Assembly (NCBI RefSeq): GCF_016908855.1 | Contig: NZ_JAFBER010000010.1 | Coordinates: forward strand, 39,245-103,244 | From: Scopulibacillus daqui | GTDB lineage: Bacteria; Bacillota; Bacilli; Bacillales; Sporolactobacillaceae | Length of the DNA stretch: 64,000 nucleotides | Direction: 5' to 3' | In this document: positions 26,800 to 37,051 of the stretch, piece after piece | Layout of the letters: every line of letters begins with the position of its first letter | Position numbering within the stretch: position 1 is the stretch's first letter | Position numbers and translations under genes: made by a program | The notes under the pieces: model-generated | Databases searched by the model: none | The model's input: only the letters and a program-made list of their open reading frames with translations | Told to the model about the DNA's origin: nothing

Positions 26800-27051
26800 T
26801 TACCACCAGAACCATGGCCACAACGAGATAGCAGCAATAGATGCTAAAGCGATTGGAATTCCCCAATAAGCCCATCCCCAGGCATAGACGCCTGGACCAT
26901 CAGCGCCGTCGCCATCTAAAGGTCTTAGGTAAACATGTGTCGGATCGACTTTAGTAATAATGCCGCGGTGGACAGTGCCATCATGGCATCTTATTTCAAC
27001 AGCTTTATTTAAGTGCTGCTGGCAAAGGGCATACATATTTTGTCCCGACAT
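26800..27051 (-). CDS. Sm-like small protein with hydrophobic aromatic tail (paralogue 1)
   Basis: An 83-residue protein. The first half, AVEIRCHDGTVHRGIITKVD then HVYLRPLDG, follows the Sm/LSm beta-strand pattern (strand, turn, G-x-I strand, strand). After a D/G-rich hinge (DGADGPGVYAWGW) comes one hydrophobic segment, IPIALASIAAISLW, and the end WPWFWW. It may therefore be membrane-anchored. GGAGGGAG precedes the ATG. A paralogue with the same CHDGT-HRGI and RPLDG blocks is at 40305-40607. I do not recognise a named family; RNA binding is speculative. Confidence 0.75.
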   Translation of the reverse strand: MSGQNMYALCQQHLNKAVEIRCHDGTVHRGIITKVDPTHVYLRPLDGDGADGPGVYAWGWAYWGIPIALASIAAISLWPWFWW

Positions 27052-27466
27052 AGACTCCCTCCTAGATAGATACGTTATAAATCATTAATATCTTATGATG
27101 CCTGCTCTATCTTTGGATAGGATATTGTCCGCCTTATATAAGACTTGGGTTAAGATCCTGATAAAAATATAAATGGAAAACCTGACCCATCCCTCTTTGC
27201 AAACCGAGCGAATCTTACTGATTTTGTGATTATTAATAGTACAGCGGTCATTGTATGCCGAAATCATTCATGATATTTTCCGTCTCTTTCCCTTGTCCTC
27301 TTTTTTCTGTATTTCCAATTAAAATGATAAAATCAAGCATGCATTTTAAAATACAAATTTTGGGTCTAAAGGGCGATGTCTAATTGTGGCTTTATCTGAT
27401 ATATTTAATTAAAGTATGTAAATATTTAAAATAATATGACATTATCTTGATTACAGGAGGACTGCT
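27052..27466. other. Intergenic region before amiE
   Basis: About 415 bases between divergent genes. A 60-codon minus frame has no ribosome site. The sequence becomes AT-rich before amiE (27380-27450), where its promoter should lie, but no clear -35/-10 pair is seen. Confidence 0.5.
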
Positions 27467-29185
27467 ATGAAAAAAATAGCCAATGTTGTTCTTGTTTCAT
27501 CCTTAGTCAGCGGTTCATGGCTATATCTTGCCGCCCATTCAGCAAATGCCAAAGGATATCCCCCGCCCCAGCCTACAATAGAACACGCATCTAAACCATC
27601 AATTGCCATTCCTGATCATGAATCGCCGAAATCATGGGATAATCCGGGGCCTTCATCACCTGTACTGCATCCTGGAACGCCAAATGCAGCAGGTATGAGA
27701 CAGGAGCCCCTCAAAGTCATGGATGACAAAATTCGTGAAGCCATTAATGAGAAAGTCATGCCGGGGGCGGTTGTTTTAATTGCCCGCCGCGGAACAATTG
27801 TCAAAGAGCAAGCCTATGGATATGCTGCAAAATATCAAGATGACCAGTTTACACCTATGAAACATCCTGTCAAAATGACTCCCCATACCATTTTCGACCT
27901 TGCTTCAATTAGTAAATTATTCACGACAACAGCCGCAATGCAGCTCTGCGAACAAGGAAAATTCAAACTAGATGACCCGGTCGCCAAATATATTCCGGAA
28001 TTCGCTAAGAACGGGAAAGAAAAGGTGACGATCAGGCAATTAATGACACATACTTCAGGATTTCAGCCTGACCCTGATACGCCATTATATAACATAAAGG
28101 GATCGCGCGAAGACAAATTACGGTATGTTCTGGAACATCCGCTCGAAAATCCGCCCGGTACAGCGTATACGTACAGCGATCTGAATATGATCACACTTGC
28201 TGTCCTTGTCGAAAGGCTGTCCGGGGAGCGTTTGGATCAATATATTAAAGAACATATTACAGACCCATTGGAAATGAAAGATACAATGTTCAATCCTCCG
28301 GCTTATTTAAAAACAAGAACTGCAGCGACCGAGTACCAGCCGTGGATAGACCGGGGGCTTGTCTGGGGGCAGGTCCATGATGAAAATGCTTGGGCGCTCG
28401 ATGGTGTCAGCGGACACGCAGGCGTTTTTTCTACGGCTCACGACCTTGCTATATTCAGTCAAATGATGCTAAACGGCGGCCGTTATAAAGGGAAGCAAAT
28501 TTTGAAACCTTCAACAGTCCGCCTTATGGAAACCAATCAGCTCCCCCAATTTCCCGAGGATTCACATGGTCTCGGCTGGGAACTCCAACAAGGCTGGTAT
28601 ATGGATGCGCTCACCGAACCAACAACGATGGGACATACGGGATTTACCGGAACATCAATCGTCATCAGCCCCAATAATAAAACAATCGTTATTCTTCTGA
28701 CGAATAGAGTTCATCCGACAAGGAATACGGTTTCAACCAACGGTATCAGAAGAACAGTCGCCAGGCTTGCCGCTGACGCTATTCCTGTAGCAATACCTAA
28801 TAAAGAAGCGGCGTGGTTTTCCGGTTACGGCGACAACCTGGATCGCTCAATGCAAGCAGATCTGCCAAATGGAGATAGGAAAACATTAACTTTCCGGACA
28901 TGGTACCTTACGGATAATGAAAATGACTATGGTGCTGTAGAATGGTCTTCTGACGGTAAGACATGGTCCGAGGCCGGTCCAAGATTAACCGGCAGCAATC
29001 AAGACTGGAACAGAATATCTATTGAGTTGCCAGCTAAGGCCCGCTATGTGCGTTTTAGATATCATACAGATGGTTCAGTAAATGGCCGCGGCTGGTATGT
29101 TTTAAACCCTAAAGCCATTGACTCGCATGGAAAAACCCATGAACTTCATTTTAGCAAAACGGATTGGCAAAAACGGAGGGATTAA
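27467..29185 (+). CDS. amiE: Secreted N-acetylmuramyl-L-alanine amidase AmiE with extra C-terminal domain
   Basis: Serine beta-lactamase/DD-peptidase-fold amidase that removes the peptide from MurNAc, 572 residues. A signal peptide (1-28, AHSANA) and Pro-rich linker precede the catalytic domain. Ser147 and Lys150 in ASISK form the SxxK motif; YSDLN is the Tyr motif and GHTGFTGT the third motif. From about residue 440 an additional beta-rich domain (WYLTDNENDYGAVEWSSDGK, ending RYVRFRYHTDG) is present; B. subtilis AmiE at about 441 residues lacks it. AGGAGG precedes the ATG. It is first of the amiE-nagZ-namZ salvage operon; nagZ begins four bases after its stop. Confidence 0.9.
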   Translation: MKKIANVVLVSSLVSGSWLYLAAHSANAKGYPPPQPTIEHASKPSIAIPDHESPKSWDNPGPSSPVLHPGTPNAAGMRQEPLKVMDDKIREAINEKVMPGAVVLIARRGTIVKEQAYGYAAKYQDDQFTPMKHPVKMTPHTIFDLASISKLFTTTAAMQLCEQGKFKLDDPVAKYIPEFAKNGKEKVTIRQLMTHTSGFQPDPDTPLYNIKGSREDKLRYVLEHPLENPPGTAYTYSDLNMITLAVLVERLSGERLDQYIKEHITDPLEMKDTMFNPPAYLKTRTAATEYQPWIDRGLVWGQVHDENAWALDGVSGHAGVFSTAHDLAIFSQMMLNGGRYKGKQILKPSTVRLMETNQLPQFPEDSHGLGWELQQGWYMDALTEPTTMGHTGFTGTSIVISPNNKTIVILLTNRVHPTRNTVSTNGIRRTVARLAADAIPVAIPNKEAAWFSGYGDNLDRSMQADLPNGDRKTLTFRTWYLTDNENDYGAVEWSSDGKTWSEAGPRLTGSNQDWNRISIELPAKARYVRFRYHTDGSVNGRGWYVLNPKAIDSHGKTHELHFSKTDWQKRRD

Positions 29186-29188
29186 TAA

Positions 29189-31300
29189 ATGATGACAATA
29201 AGGAAGAAAGCGGCGGCTTGTATGGCAGCTGCATTATTCATTGCTTCTCAAACGCTCTTCTCCTATCCTGAAGCTCATGCAAAGGAGAAAAATCAATTCA
29301 GCGATCTTCTGATATTGCAAAATGTACCCCAAGTTACCAGCAAAATTAAAAATATGCGCATTCAACTTAACGCGATACACACATATTCTGACGGCCATTT
29401 CACGCAAACTAACTCACACCTTGTTTGGTCATCTTCTAATAAGAATATTGCTTCCGTAAATAACAGCGGCCTTGTAAAACTTACTGGACATAACGGCCGG
29501 TCATCGATTAAGGTTACTGACGGCAATCACAGCGACCGAATAATTGTCAGCTATAAGACACCCGCTGACAAAGCAGCTTCCCCATCAATCGCCAAAATCA
29601 TTAAACAAAAAGGTTCAAAATACGATGTTGTAAACCATGCAGTGAAAAAAATGTCACTTGAAGAAAAAATCGGCCAAATGCTCATGCCTGACTTTAGAAC
29701 TTATAATGGCAATAATGTAACGGAAATGCTGCCGCAAATTCGTGACCAAATTCGCAAATATCATCTGGGCGGCGTCATTCTCTTTCGGGAAAATCTTGTA
29801 AACAATAAGCAGATTGTAAAGTTGACAAATGATTATCAAGCGGCGAGCGATAAATACGGTCTTTTACTGACGACTGATCAAGAAGGCGGCATTGTGACTC
29901 GGGTGCAATCGGGAACTGATATGCCCGGGAACATGGCTTTAGGAGCTGCAAGGTCCGAGAAAATTGCCAAGCAGGTCGGACGCGCAACCGGCGAGGAGCT
30001 GTCAGCCTTAGGAATTAATATAGACATGGCTCCTGACCTTGATGTGAACAATAATCCTGATAACCCTGTCATTGGCGTCAGGTCGTTTGGCGAGGATCCA
30101 AAACTTGTTGCACGACTGGGCATCTCTTTTATAAATGGTATGCATGACAGCGGAGTCGCTGCGACAGGCAAACACTTTCCCGGCCACGGTGATACAAATG
30201 TTGATTCACATCTTGGCCTCCCTTCAGTTCCTTACGATCTCAACCGATTAAAAAAAGTTGAACTATACCCTTTTAAACAAGCCATGGATGCGGGATTGGA
30301 TGCGGTCATGACTGCCCATATCACCTTTCCAAAAGTAGACGGTACGAAGGTTGTTTCGAAAAAGGACGGCAGCCTTATCTCATTGCCGGCTACACTTTCC
30401 CACAAAATTCTTACCGGTTTGATTCGGGAACAGATGGGCTTTAAAGGGGTTATATTTACCGATGCTATGAATATGCAGGCAATTACTGATAATTTCGGCA
30501 ATGTCGATGCTGCGATTCGAGCCGTTAACGCCGGCGCTGATATTTTGACCATGCCTGTTGACCTTGACAGTGTTTATACCGGTCTGATTAAAGCTGTTAA
30601 AAGCGGAAAAATTAAAGAACAGCGCATCGATGAATCAGTGAAACGAATCTTAACTTTAAAAGTCAAGCAAGGCATCATAAAATCAGAAAATACGGATGAT
30701 CTTAATAAGAAAATCGACCGGGCCAATCACATCGTCGGCTCGCCTAAACATCAAAAGATTGCACAAAACGCGGCGAATCACGCTGTCACACTCATTAAAA
30801 ATCACAACGTGCTGCCTTTGAAAAATAAAAATATGAAAAACAGCAATATTACCGTTATCGGCCATAATTACTTAAAAAATTTATCTGACGCGGTAAAAAG
30901 ATACCATTCTAATATAACAACGATAGACGCAGCTAGTCCGCTTAATGATACACAGCTTAATCAAGTTAAAAAATCAAGCGCGATTATCATCGGCACCTAT
31001 ACTTCTGATGTTGACGGCAGAGCTCAGACAAATCCGCAGATGCAGCTCGTCAATCAATTAATCGAAAAATTAAATAAACCAATTATAGCCGTCGCCATAC
31101 GTAATCCTTATGATATTATGGCATATCCAAAAGTCGATGCCTATCTCGCCCAATATTCTTTTAATAACGCTAATTTTAACGCAGCTGCCGCCACAATATT
31201 TGGCAAAAACGATCCAAAAGGACAATTGCCTGTTACGATTCCTGCTCCTGACGGCAAAGGCAAAGCCCTTTATCCGTTTGGATTCGGCCTTCACTATTAA
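29189..31300 (+). CDS. nagZ: Secreted beta-N-acetylglucosaminidase NagZ (GH3) with Ig-like domain
   Basis: Exo-enzyme releasing GlcNAc from muropeptides or glycan strands, 703 residues. A signal peptide ends near residue 31. Residues 45-125 look like a bacterial Ig-like (BIG2) domain, with HLVWSSSNKNIASVNNSGLV as its hallmark; it is absent from B. subtilis NagZ as I recall it. The GH3 domain follows (MSLEEKIGQMLMPDFR, TTDQEGGIVTRV). It has the catalytic loop KHFPGHGDTNVDSH and the nucleophile Asp in FTDAMNMQAI. A C-terminal flavodoxin-like domain ends ALYPFGFGLHY. Gene order with amiE and namZ supports a joint role. Confidence 0.93.
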   Translation: MMTIRKKAAACMAAALFIASQTLFSYPEAHAKEKNQFSDLLILQNVPQVTSKIKNMRIQLNAIHTYSDGHFTQTNSHLVWSSSNKNIASVNNSGLVKLTGHNGRSSIKVTDGNHSDRIIVSYKTPADKAASPSIAKIIKQKGSKYDVVNHAVKKMSLEEKIGQMLMPDFRTYNGNNVTEMLPQIRDQIRKYHLGGVILFRENLVNNKQIVKLTNDYQAASDKYGLLLTTDQEGGIVTRVQSGTDMPGNMALGAARSEKIAKQVGRATGEELSALGINIDMAPDLDVNNNPDNPVIGVRSFGEDPKLVARLGISFINGMHDSGVAATGKHFPGHGDTNVDSHLGLPSVPYDLNRLKKVELYPFKQAMDAGLDAVMTAHITFPKVDGTKVVSKKDGSLISLPATLSHKILTGLIREQMGFKGVIFTDAMNMQAITDNFGNVDAAIRAVNAGADILTMPVDLDSVYTGLIKAVKSGKIKEQRIDESVKRILTLKVKQGIIKSENTDDLNKKIDRANHIVGSPKHQKIAQNAANHAVTLIKNHNVLPLKNKNMKNSNITVIGHNYLKNLSDAVKRYHSNITTIDAASPLNDTQLNQVKKSSAIIIGTYTSDVDGRAQTNPQMQLVNQLIEKLNKPIIAVAIRNPYDIMAYPKVDAYLAQYSFNNANFNAAAATIFGKNDPKGQLPVTIPAPDGKGKALYPFGFGLHY

Positions 31301-31357
31301 AAGTCTTTAGGCTTCGAATGTTTCGCAAGCATCTATTAAAAGATGAGGTGATTGACC

Positions 31358-32635
31358 TTGAAAAGATGGATACTGTCTTTAGGCGTCTTTTTGTTAATCT
31401 TATCGGCGGTTGCTGTGTCAGCTTCGGGACATGGCGTCCACTCGGTCATCCAAAAACCGGTTCGCCATCACCAACACATTCAATTAGGCATTGACACTTT
31501 ATTAAGTGAAAAGAAAGATTTGCTGAAGGGAAAACGCGTAGGATTAATTACTAACCCTACCGGTGTCAATCAGAGGCTGACAAGTGATATTGATTTGTTA
31601 TTCCACGATCCGGATATTAAGCTAGTGGCTCTGTATGGTCCCGAGCACGGTGTTCGGGGCAGCGCCCAGGCCGGCGAAAAAGTCGATAAATATATTGATG
31701 AAGAAACAGGGCTGCCTGTCTACAGCTTATACGGCGATACTAAAAAACCTACGCCGGACATGCTGAAAAATGTTGATGTGTTAGTGTTTGATATACAAGA
31801 TGTCGGCACGCGCTATTACACTTATATTTCAACTATGGCCTATGCCATGCAGGCTGCCCATGAAAACCATATCCCTTTTATTGTACTGGACCGGCCTGAT
31901 CCTATCGGCGGCACTCATGTTGAAGGACCCGTATTAGATCCAAAGTACGCCTCATTCGTAGGCTTGTATCCTATTCCGATTCGCCACGGCATGACTGTTG
32001 GAGAACTAGCAGGTTATCTTAATAATGAATACCATATTCATGCTGATTTAACAGTTGTGAAAATGAAAGGCTGGAAACGCGGGATGTCTTATAGCGATAC
32101 ACATCTGCCTTGTTGGGTGATGCCCTCACCTAATATGCCTACAGAAGATACCGCTCTTGTTTATCCGGGAACCGGTCTTATAGAAGGCACAAATATTTCT
32201 GAAGGACGAGGAACGACCCGCCCATTTGAATTATTAGGCGCGCCTTTTATTAACGGATGGAAACTAGCTCAGAAACTAAATGCTTTGCATTTGCCCGGCG
32301 TCATCTTCCGCGATGCTTCATTTACACCGACATTTTCTAAATACAGCGGCCAGCTTGTCCACGGCGTTCAAGTTCATGTCATAGATAAGCAGTCCTATGA
32401 ACCAGTCATTACCGGTCTATCCATCATTAAAACGATTCATGACATGTATCCTGATAAATTCCAATTCAGCCCCGAAGATAAAAACGGCATCTCTCCGTTT
32501 GATCAGATGGTTGGCAATGGATGGATAAGAAAAGATATCAATGCCGGTGTATCTGTCAAAACCATGGAAAAGAAATGGCAGCCTGAACTGAAACAATTTG
32601 AAAAGAAAAGAAAAAAGTATTTATTGTATAAATAA
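31358..32635 (+). CDS. namZ: Exo-beta-N-acetylmuramidase NamZ (GH171, DUF1343)
   Basis: Secreted enzyme that releases MurNAc from the non-reducing end of peptidoglycan fragments; equivalent to B. subtilis YbbC. The N-terminus has a signal segment (ILSLGVFLLILSAVAVSASG). The catalytic domain shows GLITNPTGV, LYGPEHGVRG, VFDIQDVGTRYYTY and VLDRPDPIGG, all hallmarks of the DUF1343 family. It ends with NISEGRGTTRPFE and a C-terminal domain. The TTG at 31358 follows GAGGTG by seven bases; the TTG at 31352 is too close. With AmiE and NagZ it completes extracellular muropeptide breakdown. The uptake and MurQRP genes are not in the window. Confidence 0.93.
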   Translation: MKRWILSLGVFLLILSAVAVSASGHGVHSVIQKPVRHHQHIQLGIDTLLSEKKDLLKGKRVGLITNPTGVNQRLTSDIDLLFHDPDIKLVALYGPEHGVRGSAQAGEKVDKYIDEETGLPVYSLYGDTKKPTPDMLKNVDVLVFDIQDVGTRYYTYISTMAYAMQAAHENHIPFIVLDRPDPIGGTHVEGPVLDPKYASFVGLYPIPIRHGMTVGELAGYLNNEYHIHADLTVVKMKGWKRGMSYSDTHLPCWVMPSPNMPTEDTALVYPGTGLIEGTNISEGRGTTRPFELLGAPFINGWKLAQKLNALHLPGVIFRDASFTPTFSKYSGQLVHGVQVHVIDKQSYEPVITGLSIIKTIHDMYPDKFQFSPEDKNGISPFDQMVGNGWIRKDINAGVSVKTMEKKWQPELKQFEKKRKKYLLYK

Positions 32636-32696
32636 AAGCATGGCGTCTTCTCCAAAATAACTTGGAGATGTTATACCGCTGATAGATTTAAATGAT

Positions 32697-32726
32697 AAAA
32701 GACAGGGAAAGCGCCCTGTCTTTTTT
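32697..32726. terminator. Bidirectional terminator after namZ
   Basis: Eleven-bp perfect arms (AAAAGACAGGG 32697-32707, CCCTGTCTTTT 32714-32724) with extra T. It sits between convergent namZ and the ArsR-family gene. Confidence 0.93.
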
Positions 32727-32740
32727 GCGTACTATCATGC

Positions 32741-33049
32741 TTACTCGTGCCTTGCATGGTTAATGGTTTGCTGCAATATATTGATCACATGATCGTCATC
32801 GCTGGAATAATAAATCGTTTTGCCGTTTCGCCTGGATTTAACAAGTCTTAAATTTTTTAAAAACCTTAATTGATGAGAGACGGTAGATTGAAGCAAATCA
32901 AGATGTTCAGATATATGAGTGACTGAACATTCTCCTTGGGAAAGCAAATGAAGAATTCTTATCCTTGTAGGGTCTGAAAGAGCTTTAAATATTTGTGAAA
33001 CTGTAAACAAAGTTTCTTCATCTAAATCAATATGTTTTTTATCGTCCAC
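32741..33049 (-). CDS. ArsR/SmtB metal-sensing repressor (CzrA-like)
   Basis: Winged-helix repressor of 102 residues. The DNA-binding helix reads [24 protein letters not shown], and [15 protein letters not shown] is the family opening. The C-terminal helix carries [19 protein letters not shown], with the Asp-x-His and His-x-x-His/Glu positions of the CzrA/SmtB alpha5 zinc site. No cysteine metal site is present. GTG at 33049 is chosen because AAGG lies seven bases ahead; ATG at 33055 is too near that site. The target exporter is not adjacent. Zn/Co sensing is likely. Confidence 0.85.
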   Translation of the reverse strand: MDDKKHIDLDEETLFTVSQIFKALSDPTRIRILHLLSQGECSVTHISEHLDLLQSTVSHQLRFLKNLRLVKSRRNGKTIYYSSDDDHVINILQQTINHARHE

Positions 33050-33149
33050 TGTCATACCTTCTTTGATAAGATTAACTTATATATTATTAAGGTTATCAAA
33101 AAAATGACTGATTTTAAAGTCAATAAGATATCGAATCAAAAAAGGTGAT

Positions 33150-33296
33150 TTAATATCTTGATTTTTTTGTCTTTTTATGTTCAATTTGTGATAAAAGATC
33201 TTTTGCTTCGCTATCATTCAAAATGTGCAATTTGTGAAGCAGCGAAACGGTCATTAACATTTTCGTTAAAGGGTCTTTTCCATACATGCCGTCCAC
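33150..33296 (-). CDS. Small hypothetical protein
   Basis: GTG at 33296 follows AAAGGAAA by six bases and gives 48 residues: GMYGKDPLTKMLMTVSLLHK, then a DSEAKDLLSQIEHKK helix and a basic end. It looks like a helical hairpin. I do not recognise it. It sits between the ArsR gene and the APC permease. Confidence 0.4.
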   Translation of the reverse strand: MDGMYGKDPLTKMLMTVSLLHKLHILNDSEAKDLLSQIEHKKTKKSRY

Positions 33297-33596
33297 ATCT
33301 TTCCTTTGGTAAACTTTTTTTGCTTTAGTAAAATATATGCAAGTGATGTTATTTTTGTTTAGACACGTCAAAGGGAAACTTAAAAAGACACAACCGCCAA
33401 TGGCTGTGCCTTCTATATTGAAATCTTAAATACAATCCATCCTTCCCAACTTATAGACGTCTGGCTTCGTCAATAATGATCTTAAGCTTTTCCCGCCGTA
33501 CCACCCTTCCAAAGACAACAAAGGTCCCGCCCAAACCTAACTTGTTCAATTAATCTATGGTTACAACTCTTCCGTTTTTAAAACAGCACAATCGGA

Positions 33597-35009
33597 TCAT
33601 AAGTCTACCCTTTCTTCTTCTGCCGATCTTTCGGCCATTTCTTTTTTTGGCGCTATTGCTATTTGGTAATAAACAAGCAGAAGGACAAGCCAAATCACTC
33701 CAGAAAAAACTGATATTCTTGTTAATGGCGAGTACACGATTGCCGCAAAAGCCAAGACCAGCATGCCAAGGCCGATGAACGGCAGAATCGGCCAGAACGG
33801 CATTGGATACCGCAGCTCTTGCCCGCTCTTTGAAATTTTTCGCCTGAACGTTAATTCTAATACTAATATCACAACCCATGTAAAAATCGACGCGAATGCC
33901 GAAGCGCTTGTTATCCAAATATAAACCTCATCCGGCGATAAATAAGTGATGATTGTCCCGATTGAAATCGCTGCCGCTGTCATAATAACGGCAATATAAG
34001 GCACTTGATTCTTATTTAATTGATCAACAGCATTTGGCATCATTTGATCGCGCGACATGCTAAATAAAATTCTGCTTCCCCCGTATACCCCGGTATTACA
34101 AGATGATAACCCGGCTAAAATAATAATGATATTGACAACTGTTGCTGCCGCAGGAATACCTATTTGTTTAAATAAAAGGACATATGGACTGCCGTTTACA
34201 TGAATCAAATGAGTCCATGGATAGGCGCATAACATAATAAATATCGACCCTATATAGAAAAACGAAACTCTGAAAGTAATGCTTTGAAAGGCTTTTGGCA
34301 TTGAAGCCCTTGGATCTCCCGACTCTCCGGCTTCCACAGCTAAAGTTTCAATACCGGAATAGGCTTGGATTACAAGCGAAACGGCTTGGACAACTCCAAG
34401 CCAGCCATAAGGCAGAAACCCATGATGCGACGAAAGGTTCGTTAAGCCGACAGCTTGTCCATGATTAAATGCTCCAGTTAAAATCATTAAAGCACCGAAT
34501 ATCATAAATGACATAATCGCAAAGACCTTTAACACCGCAAAGACAAATTCCAGCTCTCCAAACATCTTTACAACCAAAAGATTAGAAACAGTAAATAAAA
34601 CGAGAGAGATGAGCCCGGGAACCCAGATAGGAAATGCAGGGAACCAAAACTGAATTAATTTCCCGATAGCGGCAAGTTCCGACATGACAGTGGCTACCCA
34701 AAAGAACCACCACATGCCGCCTGTCACAAATCCCATTCGCGGACCAAACATGTCATGAGCATAACGGCTGAATGAGCCGGCTACCGGCCTTTCAACTGTT
34801 AATTCTCCGAGCGCCCTCATAACGATGGCTGCAACAGCTCCAGCTAATATGTAAGCGATGATAACTCCAGGACCTGCAACTTGAATGGCTTGAGACACAC
34901 CATAAAATAAACCGACACCGATAACCCCGCCTAAAGCTAAGAATTGTATGTGCCTGTTATTTAAAGAGCGGCTCAAACCTTCAGAATAAGGTTTTTGGCG
35001 GCTTTCCAT
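33597..35009 (-). CDS. Amino acid permease (APC superfamily, AAT family)
   Basis: Twelve-segment amino acid/proton symporter, 470 residues. The N-terminus RSLNNRHIQFLALGGVIGVG and the following GPGVIIAYILAGA are typical of the AAT family (GabP/ProY/YbxG-like). GELTVERPVAGSFSRYA is the conserved loop. ATG at 35009 follows AGGAGG at seven bases. The next gene upstream is xsc, separated by a strong hairpin, so the permease probably has its own promoter. It might bring in a sulfonated or aromatic amine for that pathway, but substrates of this family cannot be read from sequence. Confidence 0.88.
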   Translation of the reverse strand: MESRQKPYSEGLSRSLNNRHIQFLALGGVIGVGLFYGVSQAIQVAGPGVIIAYILAGAVAAIVMRALGELTVERPVAGSFSRYAHDMFGPRMGFVTGGMWWFFWVATVMSELAAIGKLIQFWFPAFPIWVPGLISLVLFTVSNLLVVKMFGELEFVFAVLKVFAIMSFMIFGALMILTGAFNHGQAVGLTNLSSHHGFLPYGWLGVVQAVSLVIQAYSGIETLAVEAGESGDPRASMPKAFQSITFRVSFFYIGSIFIMLCAYPWTHLIHVNGSPYVLLFKQIGIPAAATVVNIIIILAGLSSCNTGVYGGSRILFSMSRDQMMPNAVDQLNKNQVPYIAVIMTAAAISIGTIITYLSPDEVYIWITSASAFASIFTWVVILVLELTFRRKISKSGQELRYPMPFWPILPFIGLGMLVLAFAAIVYSPLTRISVFSGVIWLVLLLVYYQIAIAPKKEMAERSAEEERVDL

Positions 35010-35129
35010 CATTGTCCTCCTAATCGTCGGCTAGAGTTTAACCAAAAATCAGTTTCTCTTCTTAAAATATCATCTGCCTCACTTATGAAATGAAAATTAT
35101 TCTAATGTTCAGTGATTTAGAGATTAATA

Positions 35130-35154
35130 ACAGGCTTGCCATCGGCAAGCCTGT
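35130..35154 (-). terminator. Strong hairpin after xsc
   Basis: Eleven-bp perfect arms (ACAGGCTTGCC 35130-35140, GGCAAGCCTGT 35144-35154) with a 3-base loop, 18 bases past the xsc stop. The T tail on the minus strand is short (TTATT). Confidence 0.75.
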
Positions 35155-35172
35155 CTTATCATGAGTCCATGA

Positions 35173-36942
35173 TTAATTATCCCAATTCGCGGCATCTAAA
35201 TGAGCATACTTAGGCAATAAACGGCGAGGCTTTTTTAGCGCGTCTTTTCGAAATGGCGGCGCCAATTGTGTTCCGTCTACTTTAATATTCAAAACAGTGG
35301 GTTGATCCGATTTGATCGCTTCTTCAATTGCTCCTTTGATATCCTCAGGACGATCAATCGTTATGCCGTTTGCCCCCATGGCTTTGGCAACTTCCGCAAA
35401 GTCCGGACCTTCGATATCAGCGCCGATAAACCGGTTGTTATAAAAATCCACCTGGTTTTTCTTCTCTGCGCACCATGCCCCATTATTGAATACACAGGCG
35501 ACGACCGGAAGCTTTTGTTCCACGGCTGTGCTGACTTCGTGCAAACTCATGCCCCACGCGCCATCGCCGACGATCGCAATGACCGGGGAATCAGGATCGG
35601 CAATTTTGGCGCCAAGCGCTGCAGGATAAGCGAAACCGCAGTTGCCAAACGTTAATGCCGCAATATGTTTACGGCTTTGTGTGAAATCAAAATAAGCATT
35701 AGCTGTTGATGAAGTATTGCCGATATCGCTTGTAACAACTGTATTTTCCGGAATCGCTCTTGAAATTTCAAGCAGAGCGCGGCGAGGGTTGATCGGCGAG
35801 CCTTCTGCCATGGCCAGTTTAACACGCTCTTCTTCCCATTTTCTTTTCTCATCAGCTACTTTAGCCATCCGTTCCTTATCGACTTGCACACGAGGCTTTT
35901 TCTCTTTTAACCGTTTGTAAATTTCTTCGCTTGCCGCTTTTGCGTCGCCGACGATCGCAGCTTCAACATGGTGAGGGCGGGCAATATGCTTAGGATTAAT
36001 ATCGATTTGAATAATTTTAGCATGTTTCGGGAAGTAGTCAATATCATAGCAAGGCAGCGTGCCAAAGACAGAAAGCCTCGTACCGATCGCCAATAAAACA
36101 TCCGCGTCCTTAACAATGTTCATTGCTGCTTTTGAACCCATATAACCTATTGGTCCAACTGCTAGAGGATGATCAGCCGGGAAAGCATCGTTATGCATAT
36201 AAGATGCAGCCACAGGAGCCGTTAAATATTCGGCGATATCTTTCACAGCATCAATACCGTCAGCATCGACTGCACCCCTGCCGGAAATAATCACCGGGCG
36301 CTTCGCTTCGGCAAGAATTTCAACTGCTTTTTCAATGGATTCAATAGAACCGCAGCTGCGCAATTCAGCACGATATTGATGAGGTTCCAAAATATAATCT
36401 TCAATTTCTCCGTAGAAATAATCACGGGGAATATCGTAAAGAACCGGTCCGCGTTCAGCATAAGCCAAACGGAAAGCTGTTCTTAAGCAGTCAGCCGCTC
36501 TAGAAGGATGCGGAACTCGAACCGTTGCTTTTGTAATAGGTTTGAAAACTGATACTTGATCACATTCTTGGAAACCGTCCCAGCCAAGAGATGTTGTACC
36601 GGCTGACGGAGAAATCACAACCATTGGTGTATGCGCCATATTAGCTGCGGCCACGGACGTGACCATATTTGTTATGCCAGGGCCGTTTTGACCGACAACA
36701 ACACCGGCTTTTCCCGTCATTCGAGTGTAGGCATCTTCCATATGAGCCGCGTTTTGTTCATGACGGACCGGAATGAATTTAATGCCTGCCGCCGGCAGCA
36801 GATCGAGCATGTCCATAAAAGCTGAACCAAGAATCCCTGTAATATGCTCGACACCTTCAGCAAGCAAAGTTTCTACAATGGCTTCGCTTGGCGTCATTTT
36901 TAATTTTGTTTTAGTTTTTGCACTTGTTTCAATATCCCCCAT
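35173..36942 (-). CDS. xsc: Sulfoacetaldehyde acetyltransferase (Xsc), ThDP-dependent
   Basis: Thiamine diphosphate enzyme that converts sulfoacetaldehyde and phosphate into acetyl phosphate and sulfite, about 589 residues. ThDP-activating Glu is in [17 protein letters not shown] and the cofactor motif begins [12 protein letters not shown] and ends FNNGAW. Xsc-like blocks include [58 protein letters not shown] and the C-terminal [14 protein letters not shown]. These fit Xsc better than acetolactate synthase. ATG at 36942 is used; a TTG at 36945 is nearer optimal spacing from GGGAGG. A GntR gene lies 109 bp upstream. Taurine aminotransferase, transporter and phosphotransacetylase are not adjacent. 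Confidence 0.85.
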   Translation of the reverse strand: MGDIETSAKTKTKLKMTPSEAIVETLLAEGVEHITGILGSAFMDMLDLLPAAGIKFIPVRHEQNAAHMEDAYTRMTGKAGVVVGQNGPGITNMVTSVAAANMAHTPMVVISPSAGTTSLGWDGFQECDQVSVFKPITKATVRVPHPSRAADCLRTAFRLAYAERGPVLYDIPRDYFYGEIEDYILEPHQYRAELRSCGSIESIEKAVEILAEAKRPVIISGRGAVDADGIDAVKDIAEYLTAPVAASYMHNDAFPADHPLAVGPIGYMGSKAAMNIVKDADVLLAIGTRLSVFGTLPCYDIDYFPKHAKIIQIDINPKHIARPHHVEAAIVGDAKAASEEIYKRLKEKKPRVQVDKERMAKVADEKRKWEEERVKLAMAEGSPINPRRALLEISRAIPENTVVTSDIGNTSSTANAYFDFTQSRKHIAALTFGNCGFAYPAALGAKIADPDSPVIAIVGDGAWGMSLHEVSTAVEQKLPVVACVFNNGAWCAEKKNQVDFYNNRFIGADIEGPDFAEVAKAMGANGITIDRPEDIKGAIEEAIKSDQPTVLNIKVDGTQLAPPFRKDALKKPRRLLPKYAHLDAANWDN

Positions 36943-37032
36943 CAATAATTAAAGCCTCCCTCACTTTTAATTCAATTTTTTGATTGCGATTCCAAACAGA
37001 ATAATAGAATCATAATAAACGCATAACGTGTT

Positions 37033-37046
37033 AATGTCATGACATT
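37033..37046. promoter_or_regulatory. 14-bp palindrome in the xsc promoter region
   Basis: AATGTCATGACATT is a perfect palindrome between the GntR gene and xsc. It is a natural candidate operator for the GntR protein. Confidence 0.5.
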
Positions 37047-37051
37047 TATTG

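Noticed and set aside
33460..33560. Minus-strand 32-codon frame containing GGTFVVFGRVVRREKLK
   Set aside because: It vaguely resembles a protein C-terminus but no family could be named and there is no ribosome site.
35173..36942. Acetolactate synthase large subunit
   Set aside because: No ilvH-type subunit follows, and the C-terminal [10 protein letters not shown] and FQECDQ blocks fit Xsc better.
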